A stretch of 64,000 nucleotides of DNA, from positions 3,410,001 to 3,474,000 of the forward strand of contig OZ242004.1 in assembly GCA_965204685.1 (NCBI GenBank), in the 5' to 3' direction. The notes beneath the pieces were generated by a model. That model ran no database searches, was not told the DNA's origin, and worked only from the letters and a program-made list of their open reading frames with translations. Source of the DNA: Bin87 sp965204685. Its GTDB lineage: Bacteria > Chloroflexota > Dehalococcoidia > Lucifugimonadales > UBA3495. A program made the position numbers and the translations under genes. Every line of letters starts with the position of its first letter. Positions within the stretch are counted from its first letter, which is position 1. Of this stretch, positions 24,447 to 33,019 are shown in pieces.

Positions 24447-26068
24447 GGTGCACCCCTTTCTATGCGTACGTCTTCCGCGAACGCCTTGTTCCACTTTTCC
24501 GGCAGACCCGGAGCCGCCACTGCTGACCAACTCGGAGTCACAATCCGCCAGGTTCCTTCCTCTCGACTTATTGTAACCGCATTCGCCTCAGTTCCCTGGG
24601 GCAATCTGCCGTCCAATTCGTCCGCCGCAATGAGAATCACCGCCGCCTGCTGGATCAGTCGTAGTTCCCCGGGACACAACAGACGACTTTGGCGAAACCG
24701 GCGCGGCAAGGTGTCAAATTCCACCGCCAACAGAATGGCCGCGATCCGCGCCGATTCCGCGTGGGTGAATCCGGGCAGGTCGGTTCGCACTATTATACTC
24801 GCAGTCCGGTTGAGGCGATTGTAATAGTCCACCGCATTTCCGATGTCCAGCAGTCGCGCCGCGCACCACAGCGAGTTTGCGATCTGGAGATTGCCTCCGC
24901 GCCACACAGCATCGGCGATGCGTCCCGCCAACTCGGCTCGCCTTTCGCCGCGCTGCCCGAAGCGATGCGCGAACCTTCCCACCAGATCCGCCAGTGATTC
25001 CGATCTCACCGTTTCCAGCGGGGGTAGCGGTACCTTTTCGCACGCCGACGGCGGATCCGGGTGACGGGCCAGTCCTTCGCGCAGTCCCTGACCAGACACT
25101 AGCAAACGGTCTGTCCCCAAGTGTTGCATCAACGCGTGCGCCACCACACCGCCACCGATTATGGAGTGACTTCGCTCCGGATTCATCCCCGGAATGCTGC
25201 CCCTATCGATCCGGGACATCGCAGCCAGTTGTTCAATCTGCTCCATCAGGGCGGAGGCGCGGATCTCGTACCCATGCAGCTTGATGATGGGATAGGGTTC
25301 CCGTGCCCGGTCCAGCCGGGACAGCAGACGCACCGAACCTCCTGAGCCGACCAGGGTCGCTTCGTCTGGAAGCGGCTCAACCCCAGCGTTGCTGAGAACC
25401 GTCCGCACGTAGTCGTAGGCTCCCTTCATTGACGCTGCGGTCGGGCGGTCGCCCAGGTCAAACTGGTTGGCGATCCGCAGACTGCCCAGCGGCAACGACA
25501 CGCTGGACACCAGTTCCCGGTCGCGGAACCGCACCACCTCGGTGCTTCCGCCGCCGATGTCCGCCAGCAGTCCATCGTTCGTCCGCAAACCGTGAATCGC
25601 GCCCACGAAGCAATAGGCGGCCTCATCGGAACCGTCGATTATCCGTAGCGGTACCCCGAACCGCTGGCATGCCGCGTCTGTGATCGTTTCGGCGTTGCCC
25701 GACTCGCGCAGCGCGGCAGTGGCCACGGCGTGAATCGTTTCTATCCCGTATGCCCGCGCCACCAGTCCGAAGTCCTCCAGCGCGTCCAGGGTGCTCGCCA
25801 CGCCTTTTGCGTCCAGGTAGCCGTCACTGTTGACGTGGCTCATCAGGTTGAGCGTTACCCTTTGCTGGGCAACGATCTCGATCCCGCCGCCCGGGTTGAC
25901 CTGCATCACCACCGCCCGCGCCGATCCGGAGCCGATGTCGATCACGGCGGTGTAACGCCGTAAGGGGCTGGCCCCCTCGTATGCTCCGAAATGGCCGGCG
26001 ACCGAGTTGGGCGATGGGTCGGTCCGTTGGGCGGCCAGCATCGGATCGGTGGTCTGGATGGTCGTCAT
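24443..26068 (-). CDS. Ppx/GppA family exopolyphosphatase
   Basis: ASKHA-fold phosphatase that removes phosphate from polyphosphate or pppGpp. The 541-residue chain has AVIDIGSGSARAVVMQV, GIETIHAVATAALRESGN, LLADIGGGSTEVVRF, VGSGGSVRLLSRL, and SIIGGGVVAHALM, followed by a C-terminal HD-like helical region (about 350-520). The start at 26068 has GAGG close upstream. It leads an operon with two thymidylate-kinase-like proteins, suggesting a link between polyphosphate or nucleotide pools. Which of the two substrates is used cannot be told from sequence. Confidence 0.88.
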   Translation of the reverse strand: MTTIQTTDPMLAAQRTDPSPNSVAGHFGAYEGASPLRRYTAVIDIGSGSARAVVMQVNPGGGIEIVAQQRVTLNLMSHVNSDGYLDAKGVASTLDALEDFGLVARAYGIETIHAVATAALRESGNAETITDAACQRFGVPLRIIDGSDEAAYCFVGAIHGLRTNDGLLADIGGGSTEVVRFRDRELVSSVSLPLGSLRIANQFDLGDRPTAASMKGAYDYVRTVLSNAGVEPLPDEATLVGSGGSVRLLSRLDRAREPYPIIKLHGYEIRASALMEQIEQLAAMSRIDRGSIPGMNPERSHSIIGGGVVAHALMQHLGTDRLLVSGQGLREGLARHPDPPSACEKVPLPPLETVRSESLADLVGRFAHRFGQRGERRAELAGRIADAVWRGGNLQIANSLWCAARLLDIGNAVDYYNRLNRTASIIVRTDLPGFTHAESARIAAILLAVEFDTLPRRFRQSRLLCPGELRLIQQAAVILIAADELDGRLPQGTEANAVTISREEGTWRIVTPSWSAVAAPGLPEKWNKAFAEDVRIERGAP

Positions 26069-26160
26069 CGATACCTCAAGTTCAGGGGTCGGATCTACCC
26101 AAGCCGATGCTATAATCCGGCCGGCGCCGTTCGTTCTACCGGCCCCGCAGGAGAGTTGCT

Positions 26161-26910
26161 ATGCCCAGGCTGGAAGGCAAAATCGCCATCGTTACCGGAG
26201 CCGCCCGCGGCATGGGCGAGGTTGAAGCCCGCCTCTTCGCCGAAGAAGGCGCCACCGTTATCGTCTGTGACGTTACCGACGACACCGGCCAGCGGGTGGC
26301 CGACGACATCGTATCCAACGGCGGCAGCGCCGAGTACGTCCACCTCAACGTCACCGATGAGGACAACTGGCGGCAGGTCATTGCCGACGCGGTGGGCCGG
26401 CACGGCCGGCTGGACATCCTGGTCAACAACGCCGGCATCTCCGGGTACGACGAAGAGGACAACCTGGGCACCACCACCTGGGATCGCTTGTTGAACATCA
26501 ACGCCAAGGGCGTGTTCCTCGGCATGAAACATGCTATCGCCGTCATGGAACGTAACGACGGTGGCAGCATCGTCAACATTTCGTCCATTTCGGGCATCGT
26601 CGGCCAGGACTTCATCCACATGGGCTACAACGCTTCCAAAGGCGCCGTCCGCCTGATGACCAAATCGGCGGCGGTGCGTTGGGCCGAAGCCGGCATCCGC
26701 GTCAATTCCGTTCACCCCGGCCTGATGCCGCCCATGGCCGGCGGCTCCGCCAACTCGGAAACCCGCAACTCGATGCTCGCCAACATCCCCATGAAACGCG
26801 TCGGTAACCGCGAAGAGGTGGCCTACGCCGTCCTCTTCCTTGCCAGCGACGAGGCATCTTATATCACTGGCGCCGAGCTCGTCGTCGATGGCGGTTTCAC
26901 CGCCCAGTAA
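26161..26910 (+). CDS. Short-chain dehydrogenase/reductase
   Basis: A 249-residue classical SDR. The cofactor loop is VTGAARGMGEVEA, NNAGIS lies at about residues 88-93, NISSISG supplies the catalytic Ser, and YNASKGAV gives Tyr and Lys. Asp38 after the second beta strand (VCDVTD) favours NAD. SDRs of this type often act on hydroxyacyl-CoA, sugar or steroid alcohols; the substrate is not resolved. AGGAG lies upstream of the ATG. It diverges from the Ppx operon. Confidence 0.9.
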   Translation: MPRLEGKIAIVTGAARGMGEVEARLFAEEGATVIVCDVTDDTGQRVADDIVSNGGSAEYVHLNVTDEDNWRQVIADAVGRHGRLDILVNNAGISGYDEEDNLGTTTWDRLLNINAKGVFLGMKHAIAVMERNDGGSIVNISSISGIVGQDFIHMGYNASKGAVRLMTKSAAVRWAEAGIRVNSVHPGLMPPMAGGSANSETRNSMLANIPMKRVGNREEVAYAVLFLASDEASYITGAELVVDGGFTAQ

Positions 26911-26984
26911 CGACGCTTCCGGACGGTCGGCACAATCCATTGCTCCCGGCGCAAACCCTTCCGGCTCGCCCAGCGCAAAAATAA

Positions 26985-27011
26985 AGCCCGTATGCCAAAA
27001 GGCTACGGGCT
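26985..27011 (-). terminator. Terminator after the metH activation-domain gene
   Basis: AGCCCGTA and TACGGGCT with an inner GCC/GGC pair and an AAAA loop, one bulged T. On the minus strand it is followed by TTATTTTTG. It lies 26 bases beyond the stop at 27037. Confidence 0.8.
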
Positions 27012-27036
27012 GGCGGTAGGGTCGCAAATTCATGGC

Positions 27037-27948
27037 CTATCGACCCGACGGCATTTGCGCAATTTCGGCTTCCAGTTTTTCGATATCCGCCTCGTCCAGG
27101 TTGAAATACTTGGCCTGTGGATGGTGGAACACCACGGCTGAGACCGATCCCTCCGGGTCCATCATGTAGCCATCCGTCAGTTCAACCCCGATGTTCGCCG
27201 TCACGTCCAGCAGGGCGAACAGCTTCTCCTGGTCTTCCAGCCGGGGACACGCGGGATATCCGAAAGAGTACCGTTTGCCCCGGTAGTTGGCCCGGAACAG
27301 GTCCCGCAGTTCGTCCTCGCCGCTGATCTTCAAACCCGACGGCTCGCCAATGTTCCACATGGTCCGGATCCGCTTGTGCAGCAACTCAGCGAAGCCCTCT
27401 GCGGATTCGATGGCCAACGCTTGCAGCGTGTGCGAGTCCAGATAACGGCCCTCGTTCTTCCACCGTTCGGACAGGTCGCGTATTCCCGGCCCGACGGTCG
27501 TTGTGAACATCGCCAGGTAGTCGTTCGGCCCGTCGCCAACCGGCCGCGCATAATCGGCCAGGCACAGCCCCTCACGCTCCTGCTGCCGGCCGAAGTAAAA
27601 TCGTTCCAGCTCGGTGGTCCCGTCCGACTCGTACACGATCAACCACTGGCCCTCGGACCGGCAAGGAAAGAACTTGAACACCGCTCGCGCGCTGATGTCG
27701 GAGCGGGACAGCATCACGTCCTCTACGCTTTGCACCTGCCGGCGCAGTTCAACCGCTTTGGGTTCGTCCTCTCGCAGCGCCTCCCAGAACCGACCCCGGT
27801 ACCCCAGGTGGCGCACGTAGAGCATTTGAGGGTTGATGTACCCGAAAATCTCGTCCAGATCGTAGTCGTCGAGGACGTGCAGGCGCAGATCCGGCGGCCG
27901 GGGGGAGGAATCCAGCCGTTCGACGGTTGTGGTATTGGTGGTGTTCAT
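27037..27948 (-). CDS. Methionine synthase activation domain (stand-alone)
   Basis: This 303-residue protein is the C-terminal AdoMet-binding reactivation domain of B12-dependent methionine synthase, encoded separately. The key motif is KRYSFGYPACPRLEDQEKLF at about residue 225, with an AdoMet-contacting region before it and the SVSAVVFHHPQAKYFNL ending. It normally re-methylates oxidised cob(II)alamin. The rest of MetH is the gene at 28856-31471, upstream on the same strand. Two unrelated small genes lie between. There is no Shine-Dalgarno site before the ATG; instead the leader carries ATCACCTCCTT, the sequence of the 16S rRNA 3' end. Confidence 0.9.
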   Translation of the reverse strand: MNTTNTTTVERLDSSPRPPDLRLHVLDDYDLDEIFGYINPQMLYVRHLGYRGRFWEALREDEPKAVELRRQVQSVEDVMLSRSDISARAVFKFFPCRSEGQWLIVYESDGTTELERFYFGRQQEREGLCLADYARPVGDGPNDYLAMFTTTVGPGIRDLSERWKNEGRYLDSHTLQALAIESAEGFAELLHKRIRTMWNIGEPSGLKISGEDELRDLFRANYRGKRYSFGYPACPRLEDQEKLFALLDVTANIGVELTDGYMMDPEGSVSAVVFHHPQAKYFNLDEADIEKLEAEIAQMPSGR

Positions 27949-27960
27949 ATAAGGAGGTGA

Positions 27961-28518
27961 TTATTGTGTTTTCGCCTTCTCGGAGTCCATAGGCTGCTCC
28001 GGCTTGACGCCATACTTCGCTAGGATTGCATCGACAAAGGGTTTGAGGGTTGATTCCGCGTTTGCTATGGTTAAGGCAGAAACGTCGTGGTCGAATTCCT
28101 CGCCTTCTCCTGCTGCATAAAATACCATCACGCCTTTGGCAACGTGTTCTCCGTCCGCTCGCCGTTCGCCGTTCTCAATAACCAGCGTTTGCGTGTCAGG
28201 GTAGTATAGGACGGTGGGTTGCAATTCCGAATGTGCTACTACCGCTTTCTTGGCCAGTTCAAGGATGGTCGCTGCGCTATATCCCACCACTTCGAACGTA
28301 GGCTCTTTCGCTGCCCGTGCTATTAGGAGATCAGGGAGGCGGAATCCTGCTGTTGTCCCGTTCTGGAGCTTCTCGAGTCGGGAAAACATACTCTTGACGC
28401 GAGCGTCGTGGCCTTGGCGGAAGATAGACTTCGGCTTGGTAATCTCGCCGCGTCCGCAGAGACACTGTCTGCCGCCCTGGGCGCCCCTCGGTTCCGGCTG
28501 AGGTTTCGCGTCGGCCAT
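27961..28518 (-). CDS. Hypothetical protein with CxC...GHDA motif
   Basis: A 185-residue protein of unknown function. The N-terminus has CLCGRGEITKPKSIFRQGHD, a CxC...GHDA signature that also occurs in short mobile-element-type proteins. The rest is alpha/beta with no membrane segments. The ATG has AAGGAG eight bases upstream, so the start is sound, although it lies 188 bases inside the frame of the previous gene. It sits between the two halves of methionine synthase on the same strand. Confidence 0.65.
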   Translation of the reverse strand: MADAKPQPEPRGAQGGRQCLCGRGEITKPKSIFRQGHDARVKSMFSRLEKLQNGTTAGFRLPDLLIARAAKEPTFEVVGYSAATILELAKKAVVAHSELQPTVLYYPDTQTLVIENGERRADGEHVAKGVMVFYAAGEGEEFDHDVSALTIANAESTLKPFVDAILAKYGVKPEQPMDSEKAKTQ

Positions 28519-28852
28519 TCCAGTTTCTCCTTGTCTTTCCTTTCAGTCTTTGCTCTACCTGTTTGTCGCGAAGTCGGTATGCGGTGTCAAACTGTCCGCC
28601 ATCTGAAAACTCTTCAAACACGACCTCAATCCACCTTGCAGCCTCTGCCACCCATGCTACTCGGATTGTCCAGACTCGCAACTCTTCTTCGTGTGTCGTG
28701 ACGTACTCCATCCACTCGTAAGAATCCCGCGATTCGACGACGCGCATTATCCGCTCCGGGCGAACGTCGGGGTGGCGGCTCTGCAAATGACGCCCATGCT
28801 CGGTTTTGGGCAATTCTGCCCAAGCTCGCCGCAACCGGGCGTTGTCCGCCAT
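28331..28852 (-). CDS. Hypothetical protein, large 3' overlap with next gene
   Basis: A 173-residue open frame starting three bases after the metH stop, with GAGG seven bases before the ATG. Residues 1-95 look like a real small domain (HPDVRPERIMRVVESRDSYE, WTIRVAWVAEAARWIEVV, DTAYRLRD), similar to short nuclease-like or toxin-like proteins. After about residue 105 the sequence is Arg-rich and lies entirely inside the 27961-28518 gene, so the tail is probably not functional. A lost stop or frameshift near 28530 is likely. Confidence 0.5.
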   Translation of the reverse strand: MADNARLRRAWAELPKTEHGRHLQSRHPDVRPERIMRVVESRDSYEWMEYVTTHEEELRVWTIRVAWVAEAARWIEVVFEEFSDGGQFDTAYRLRDKQVEQRLKGKTRRNWNGRRETSAGTEGRPGRQTVSLRTRRDYQAEVYLPPRPRRSRQEYVFPTREAPERDNSRIPPP

Positions 28853-28855
28853 CGC

Positions 28856-31471
28856 CTATCCTCGCGCCGCCGTCTCCCGCTCCAACTCGACGCTTTCCGT
28901 CTCCAGCCGAGCGATCAACCGTTCTCGCTCGTCGTCGTCCCGTATCACGTTCGCCAAAGCCAATCCGGTCATGGCGTCCGGCGAGTAGGCCACCAGTCCG
29001 TCGTACTCCGGCGCGATCCGCAGGCGGGTGAACCGGTTGGAGAGGGCCGCCCCGCCAACCAGCACCGGCGCAGCAATGCCGGCCGAGCGGAAATCCTGCA
29101 CCGTTTCGACCATCATCTGAGCCGATTTAACCAGCAACCCCGACAACCCGATTATGTCCGGCTGATGCTCCCGGTAACCCGCTATCAGCTCCTGGGCCGC
29201 GACCTTGATCCCCAGGTTGATCACGCTGTAGCCGTTGTTGGACAGGATAATCTCCACCAGGTTCTTGCCGATGTCGTGTACGTCGCCCTTCACCGTCGCC
29301 AGGAGCACACGCCCCCGCGACGCGGCATCGGTGCGCTCCATGTGCGGTTCCAGGTGCGCCACCGCGAACTTCATGGCCTCCGCGCTCTGCAGCACTTCGG
29401 CGACGATCAACTGGTTCGCATTGAACTGGCGGCCGACTTCGTCCATCCCCGCCATCAGCGGCCCGTTGATGATCGCCAGCGGTTCCCGTTCCTGAAGTGC
29501 CAGGTCCAGGTCTTCAGCCAACCCTTCTTTGCTCCCCTCGATGATGCACTGCGCCAGCCGGTCGTCCAGCGGCAGCGCCAACCGTTCCTCAGCGGTGGCC
29601 CGAGGCGCACGGTCCCGAAAGTGCGCGGCGAACGCCGCCACCGGATCATCGCCGCGGTTCCAAATCAGGTCTTCGGACAGTTTCCGCTCCTCCTCGGGGA
29701 TACTCGCATACCGTTGCATCATCTCCGAGTTGACGATGGCCATGTCCAACCCGGCCTGCGTGCAGTGGTACAAGAACACCGAGTTGAAAACCTCGCGGCC
29801 CGCCGCCGGCAGCCCGAAAGAAACGTTGGAAATCCCCAATACCGTCTTGGTCCTGGGCAGCGCCTCCTTGATAATCCGGACACCCTCGATGGTCTCCGCC
29901 GCCGAGCCGACGTAGTTCTCGTCTCCGGTCCCGGCAGGAAACACCAGGGGATCAAAGATGATGTCCTCTTCGGGCACTCCGTACTTCTCGGTCAAAAGTT
30001 GGTGCGAGCGGCGGGCGATCTCCAGCTTCCGCTCTCGCGTGATCGCTTGCGCTTGGTTGGGATCGTCGTCGATGCAACCCACGACCAGCGCCGCGCCATA
30101 GCGGCGCGCCAGCGGCACCACGCGCTGGAAACGCTCCTCGCCATCCTCTAGGTTGATGGAGTTGATGATCGATTTGCCCTGCAACCGTTTCAGAGACTCC
30201 TCGATGACCGCCGCGTCCGTCGAGTCGATCATGATCGGCGCCTTGACCCGCCGGTTCAGCTGGTCGAGGAACTTGATCACGTCCGCCGTCTCGTCCCGGT
30301 CCGGGTCCTGCAGGCACACGTCCAGCACGTGGGCGCCGTTGCGAACCTGCCGTCGACCGATCTCAGCGGCCTCCTCAAACCGCTCGCCGGCGATCAGCCG
30401 CTTGAACCGGCGGCTGCCCAGCACGTTGGTGCGCTCACCTACCACCGTCGGCCGCGTGTCCTCGTTGACCACCACGGCCTCGATACCCGATACCCGCGTC
30501 TCCAGCGTCGGCTCGGTCACCCGCGGCTTCTTTTCCGCCATTGCTTCGACCAATTGACGGATGTGGTCCGGGCCGGTACCGCAGCACCCGCCGGTCACAT
30601 TGAGCCAGCCGTTGGACGCGAACCGCTCCAGGGTCGCCGCCAGCATCTCCGGCGTTTCGTTGTAGTTGCCATCCTCGTCGGGCAGACCCGCATTAGGCAC
30701 ACAGGCAATTCCGAACTGCGATAGCCCATGCAGCGTCCGGATGTGGTCCGTCATGAACTCCGGCCCGGTGGCGCAGTTGAAGCCGACCCAGAGCAGGTCC
30801 CGGTGTGCCAGCGAGGTGTAGAGCGCCTCGGCGTCCTGGCCGGCCAGCAGCGTACCCATGGGTTCGACGGTTCCCTGCACCGCCATGGGAACGTCCGCGT
30901 TCAGTTCCGCCCGGGCGCGGTCTATTCCTTCCAGCCCCGCCTTGATGTTGATGGTGTCCTGACCGGTTTCCAGCACCAGGACGTCGGCGCCGCCTTCGAT
31001 GAGCCCGGCCGCCTGCTGGTGATAATCTGCGGCCAACTCGTCAAAAGTCAGGCCGCCCGTCACCGATATCGTTCGCGTGGTCGGACCCATGGCCCCATAC
31101 ACGAAACGCGGCTTGTCTGGGTCGCCCGTCGTTGCGTCGTCCGCCGCCCGCCTGGCGATGGCCGCGCCCTCACGGTTGATCCGCCGCGCCTCGTGAGCCA
31201 GATCATACTCGCCCAACACCAGCGCGGTTGCGCCGAACGTATTGGTCTGTATGATATCCGCGCCGGCCTCCAGGTACTCCCGGTGGATGTCTTCGATCAC
31301 GTCCGGGCGCGTTATGTTCAGGTACTCGTTGCAGCCTTCGTACTCCGCTCCCCCGAAATCCTCGGGTCCCAGGCCTCTCGCCTGGATTTGAGTCCCCATA
31401 GCGCCGTCTGTGATCAGGATGCGCTGGCCAAGCAAGGACTTCAACTCGTTGATGCGTTCTAAAGAATCCAT
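28856..31471 (-). CDS. metH: Cobalamin-dependent methionine synthase, lacking activation domain
   Basis: Transfers a methyl group from 5-methyl-tetrahydrofolate through cobalamin to homocysteine. The 871-residue chain has the Hcy-binding barrel (LITDGAMGTQIQARG; Zn cysteines in GFNCATG and TGGCCGTG), the pterin domain (VVGERTNVLGSRRFKRL), the cap helices, and the B12 domain with KGDVHDIGKNLVEIIL and GLSGLLVKSAQMM. Whole MetH would continue into the activation domain, but here it ends after the B12 domain and that domain is a separate gene downstream. I chose ATG 31471 before the conserved N-terminus; a frame to 31519 adds 16 residues. Neither start has a strong ribosome binding site. Confidence 0.93.
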   Translation of the reverse strand: MDSLERINELKSLLGQRILITDGAMGTQIQARGLGPEDFGGAEYEGCNEYLNITRPDVIEDIHREYLEAGADIIQTNTFGATALVLGEYDLAHEARRINREGAAIARRAADDATTGDPDKPRFVYGAMGPTTRTISVTGGLTFDELAADYHQQAAGLIEGGADVLVLETGQDTINIKAGLEGIDRARAELNADVPMAVQGTVEPMGTLLAGQDAEALYTSLAHRDLLWVGFNCATGPEFMTDHIRTLHGLSQFGIACVPNAGLPDEDGNYNETPEMLAATLERFASNGWLNVTGGCCGTGPDHIRQLVEAMAEKKPRVTEPTLETRVSGIEAVVVNEDTRPTVVGERTNVLGSRRFKRLIAGERFEEAAEIGRRQVRNGAHVLDVCLQDPDRDETADVIKFLDQLNRRVKAPIMIDSTDAAVIEESLKRLQGKSIINSINLEDGEERFQRVVPLARRYGAALVVGCIDDDPNQAQAITRERKLEIARRSHQLLTEKYGVPEEDIIFDPLVFPAGTGDENYVGSAAETIEGVRIIKEALPRTKTVLGISNVSFGLPAAGREVFNSVFLYHCTQAGLDMAIVNSEMMQRYASIPEEERKLSEDLIWNRGDDPVAAFAAHFRDRAPRATAEERLALPLDDRLAQCIIEGSKEGLAEDLDLALQEREPLAIINGPLMAGMDEVGRQFNANQLIVAEVLQSAEAMKFAVAHLEPHMERTDAASRGRVLLATVKGDVHDIGKNLVEIILSNNGYSVINLGIKVAAQELIAGYREHQPDIIGLSGLLVKSAQMMVETVQDFRSAGIAAPVLVGGAALSNRFTRLRIAPEYDGLVAYSPDAMTGLALANVIRDDDERERLIARLETESVELERETAARG

Positions 31472-31595
31472 AATTTCAGTGCCATTTGTTCCGTAAATCA
31501 CAATCAAGGCTACCCGCATTCGGCAGGGGTGTCAAACGGAGCGACCCCGAATCACCCTTGTCCGCGTTCGTGAATCACCCCAGAGGAGCATCTCC

Positions 31596-32633
31596 ATGAC
31601 CGATCCAGGGATTGTTTTGCAGGCCCCGGAAGTCGCCCGTTTCATCGCGCTGACCGACGATGACCCATTGGCAAACGACCTGTCAGACCGCGCCCGAGGC
31701 GTCATGCTGGGCTTGGCCTGTGGCAACCTGCTGGGCCTTCCGGTGGAAAGCCAATGGCACGACGACATTGCCCGTTGGTATCCCAACGGCCTCACCGATA
31801 TTGACCCACAGGAAGCGCATCGTTCCATGGACGACGACCTGGCCCAAGCGGTGGATTTGGCCGAAGCGCTGCTGGCCGGCGGCGACTACGCCCAGGATTT
31901 TGCCGGCCGGCTGGTCGTCTGGGCCCACGAGAACGGACGCGGCATGGGATACACCACCGGCGAGGTCATCCGCGAGCTGTCCACCGGCAAGCCGCTCCCA
32001 GAACCGGCTCGCATCGTTTACGAGCGGAGAAATCGCATCGCCCCCAACGGCGGTGTGATGCGCTGCGCCCCGGTGGCCATTGCCCGCCGCCAAGACCCGG
32101 ATCCGCTCGTCGCGGATTCAGCAGCCACTTGCGCCGTCACCCACTACGCTGCCGCCTGCCAGTGGTCCTGCATCATCATTAACGCGGCCATCGCCCTGCT
32201 GATTAACGGCGCAGCGCCGGATTTGCCCGCTATACTTGCCGCAGCCGTGGCTGACGGTTGCCCTGACCTGGCCAGCATCGCCCATGCCGACGGGATTCCC
32301 GCCGACATCCTCGACGCCATCGCCGACGGTGAGGACATTCCGCCGGACATTGACTGGTTACGGCAGGACCAGAAACTGATTGGGCACACGCTGATAGCGT
32401 TGCAGGCCGGCCTGTGGGCCGTTACTACGCCGCTCAGCCTTGAAGATGCTCTGATAGCCCTGGTCAGCGCCGGCGGCGATACCGACACCAACGCCGCCGT
32501 AGCTGGCGCGGTGCTGGGTGCCCGTTACGGCGCCTCCGGCATTCCCGAGCGTTGGCTTCCCTGCATTCCCCAGCGGGAGCGGATTGAGGAGTTGGCGAAC
32601 GGGTTGATAGCGCTAAGCGACGCCATTAGGTAG
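31596..32633 (+). CDS. ADP-ribosylglycohydrolase family protein
   Basis: Removes ADP-ribose from modified targets or hydrolyses related bonds. The 345-residue protein has LGLACGNLLGLPVE, the acidic motif HRSMDDDLAQAVDLAEALL (family TDDT, here MDDD), PNGGVMRCAPVAI, and the Mg-binding SAGGDTDTNAAVAGA. It is therefore a DraG/ARH-type fold with a changed first metal motif; substrate unknown. GAGGAG precedes the ATG. It diverges from metH. Confidence 0.87.
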   Translation: MTDPGIVLQAPEVARFIALTDDDPLANDLSDRARGVMLGLACGNLLGLPVESQWHDDIARWYPNGLTDIDPQEAHRSMDDDLAQAVDLAEALLAGGDYAQDFAGRLVVWAHENGRGMGYTTGEVIRELSTGKPLPEPARIVYERRNRIAPNGGVMRCAPVAIARRQDPDPLVADSAATCAVTHYAAACQWSCIIINAAIALLINGAAPDLPAILAAAVADGCPDLASIAHADGIPADILDAIADGEDIPPDIDWLRQDQKLIGHTLIALQAGLWAVTTPLSLEDALIALVSAGGDTDTNAAVAGAVLGARYGASGIPERWLPCIPQRERIEELANGLIALSDAIR

Positions 32634-32642
32634 ATGTTTGCC

Positions 32643-32942
32643 TCACCACATTACTGCTGAGACGGCTCGCTCCCCTTCCCCCGTCAGTTCGACGGGCACA
32701 AACCAATCCTCGGGATATAGATAGTCTTCCCCCGATTCGTCAATCACACAGGTCAGCCCGCCGTCGCGCCCACTGTCATTAGGCAACACCAGATAGACTT
32801 TGCGAACTTCCAGCGAAGCCCGGTACCCCTTGTTGTAAACGCAGATGGCGTATTTTACGTTCATGCGGGCAACATCTGGAATCCAAGTAGGCTCGGTAAT
32901 GTCTTGAATTTCTCTGATTTGACCGATTATTTCAAAGTACAT
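32643..32942 (-). CDS. Small conserved hypothetical protein
   Basis: A 99-residue protein of a small conserved family: VKYAICVYNKGYRASLEVRK, then VYLVLPNDSG and CVIDESGEDYLYPEDWFVPV. The DESGEDYLYP motif recurs in proteins of this kind in cyanobacteria and Chloroflexota; no function is known. The ATG at 32942 has a weak CAGG upstream; the longer frame to 33065 overlaps the aminopeptidase stop region and adds atypical residues. Confidence 0.7.
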   Translation of the reverse strand: MYFEIIGQIREIQDITEPTWIPDVARMNVKYAICVYNKGYRASLEVRKVYLVLPNDSGRDGGLTCVIDESGEDYLYPEDWFVPVELTGEGERAVSAVMW

Positions 32943-33019
32943 CCTGAGATTTTGACCCGCTTTCCGTATTGACGGAAACCGCGGGCTTTTTATGAAGTTT
33001 GGAAAGCCGGGGTTCGTTC

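Noticed and set aside
27964..28023. Short plus-strand frame after AAGGAGGTGAT
   Set aside because: At most 19 codons, no recognisable peptide, and antisense to a better-supported gene.
28691..30151. 486-residue plus-strand open frame
   Set aside because: Antisense shadow of metH, His/Arg/Gln-rich, without family motifs.
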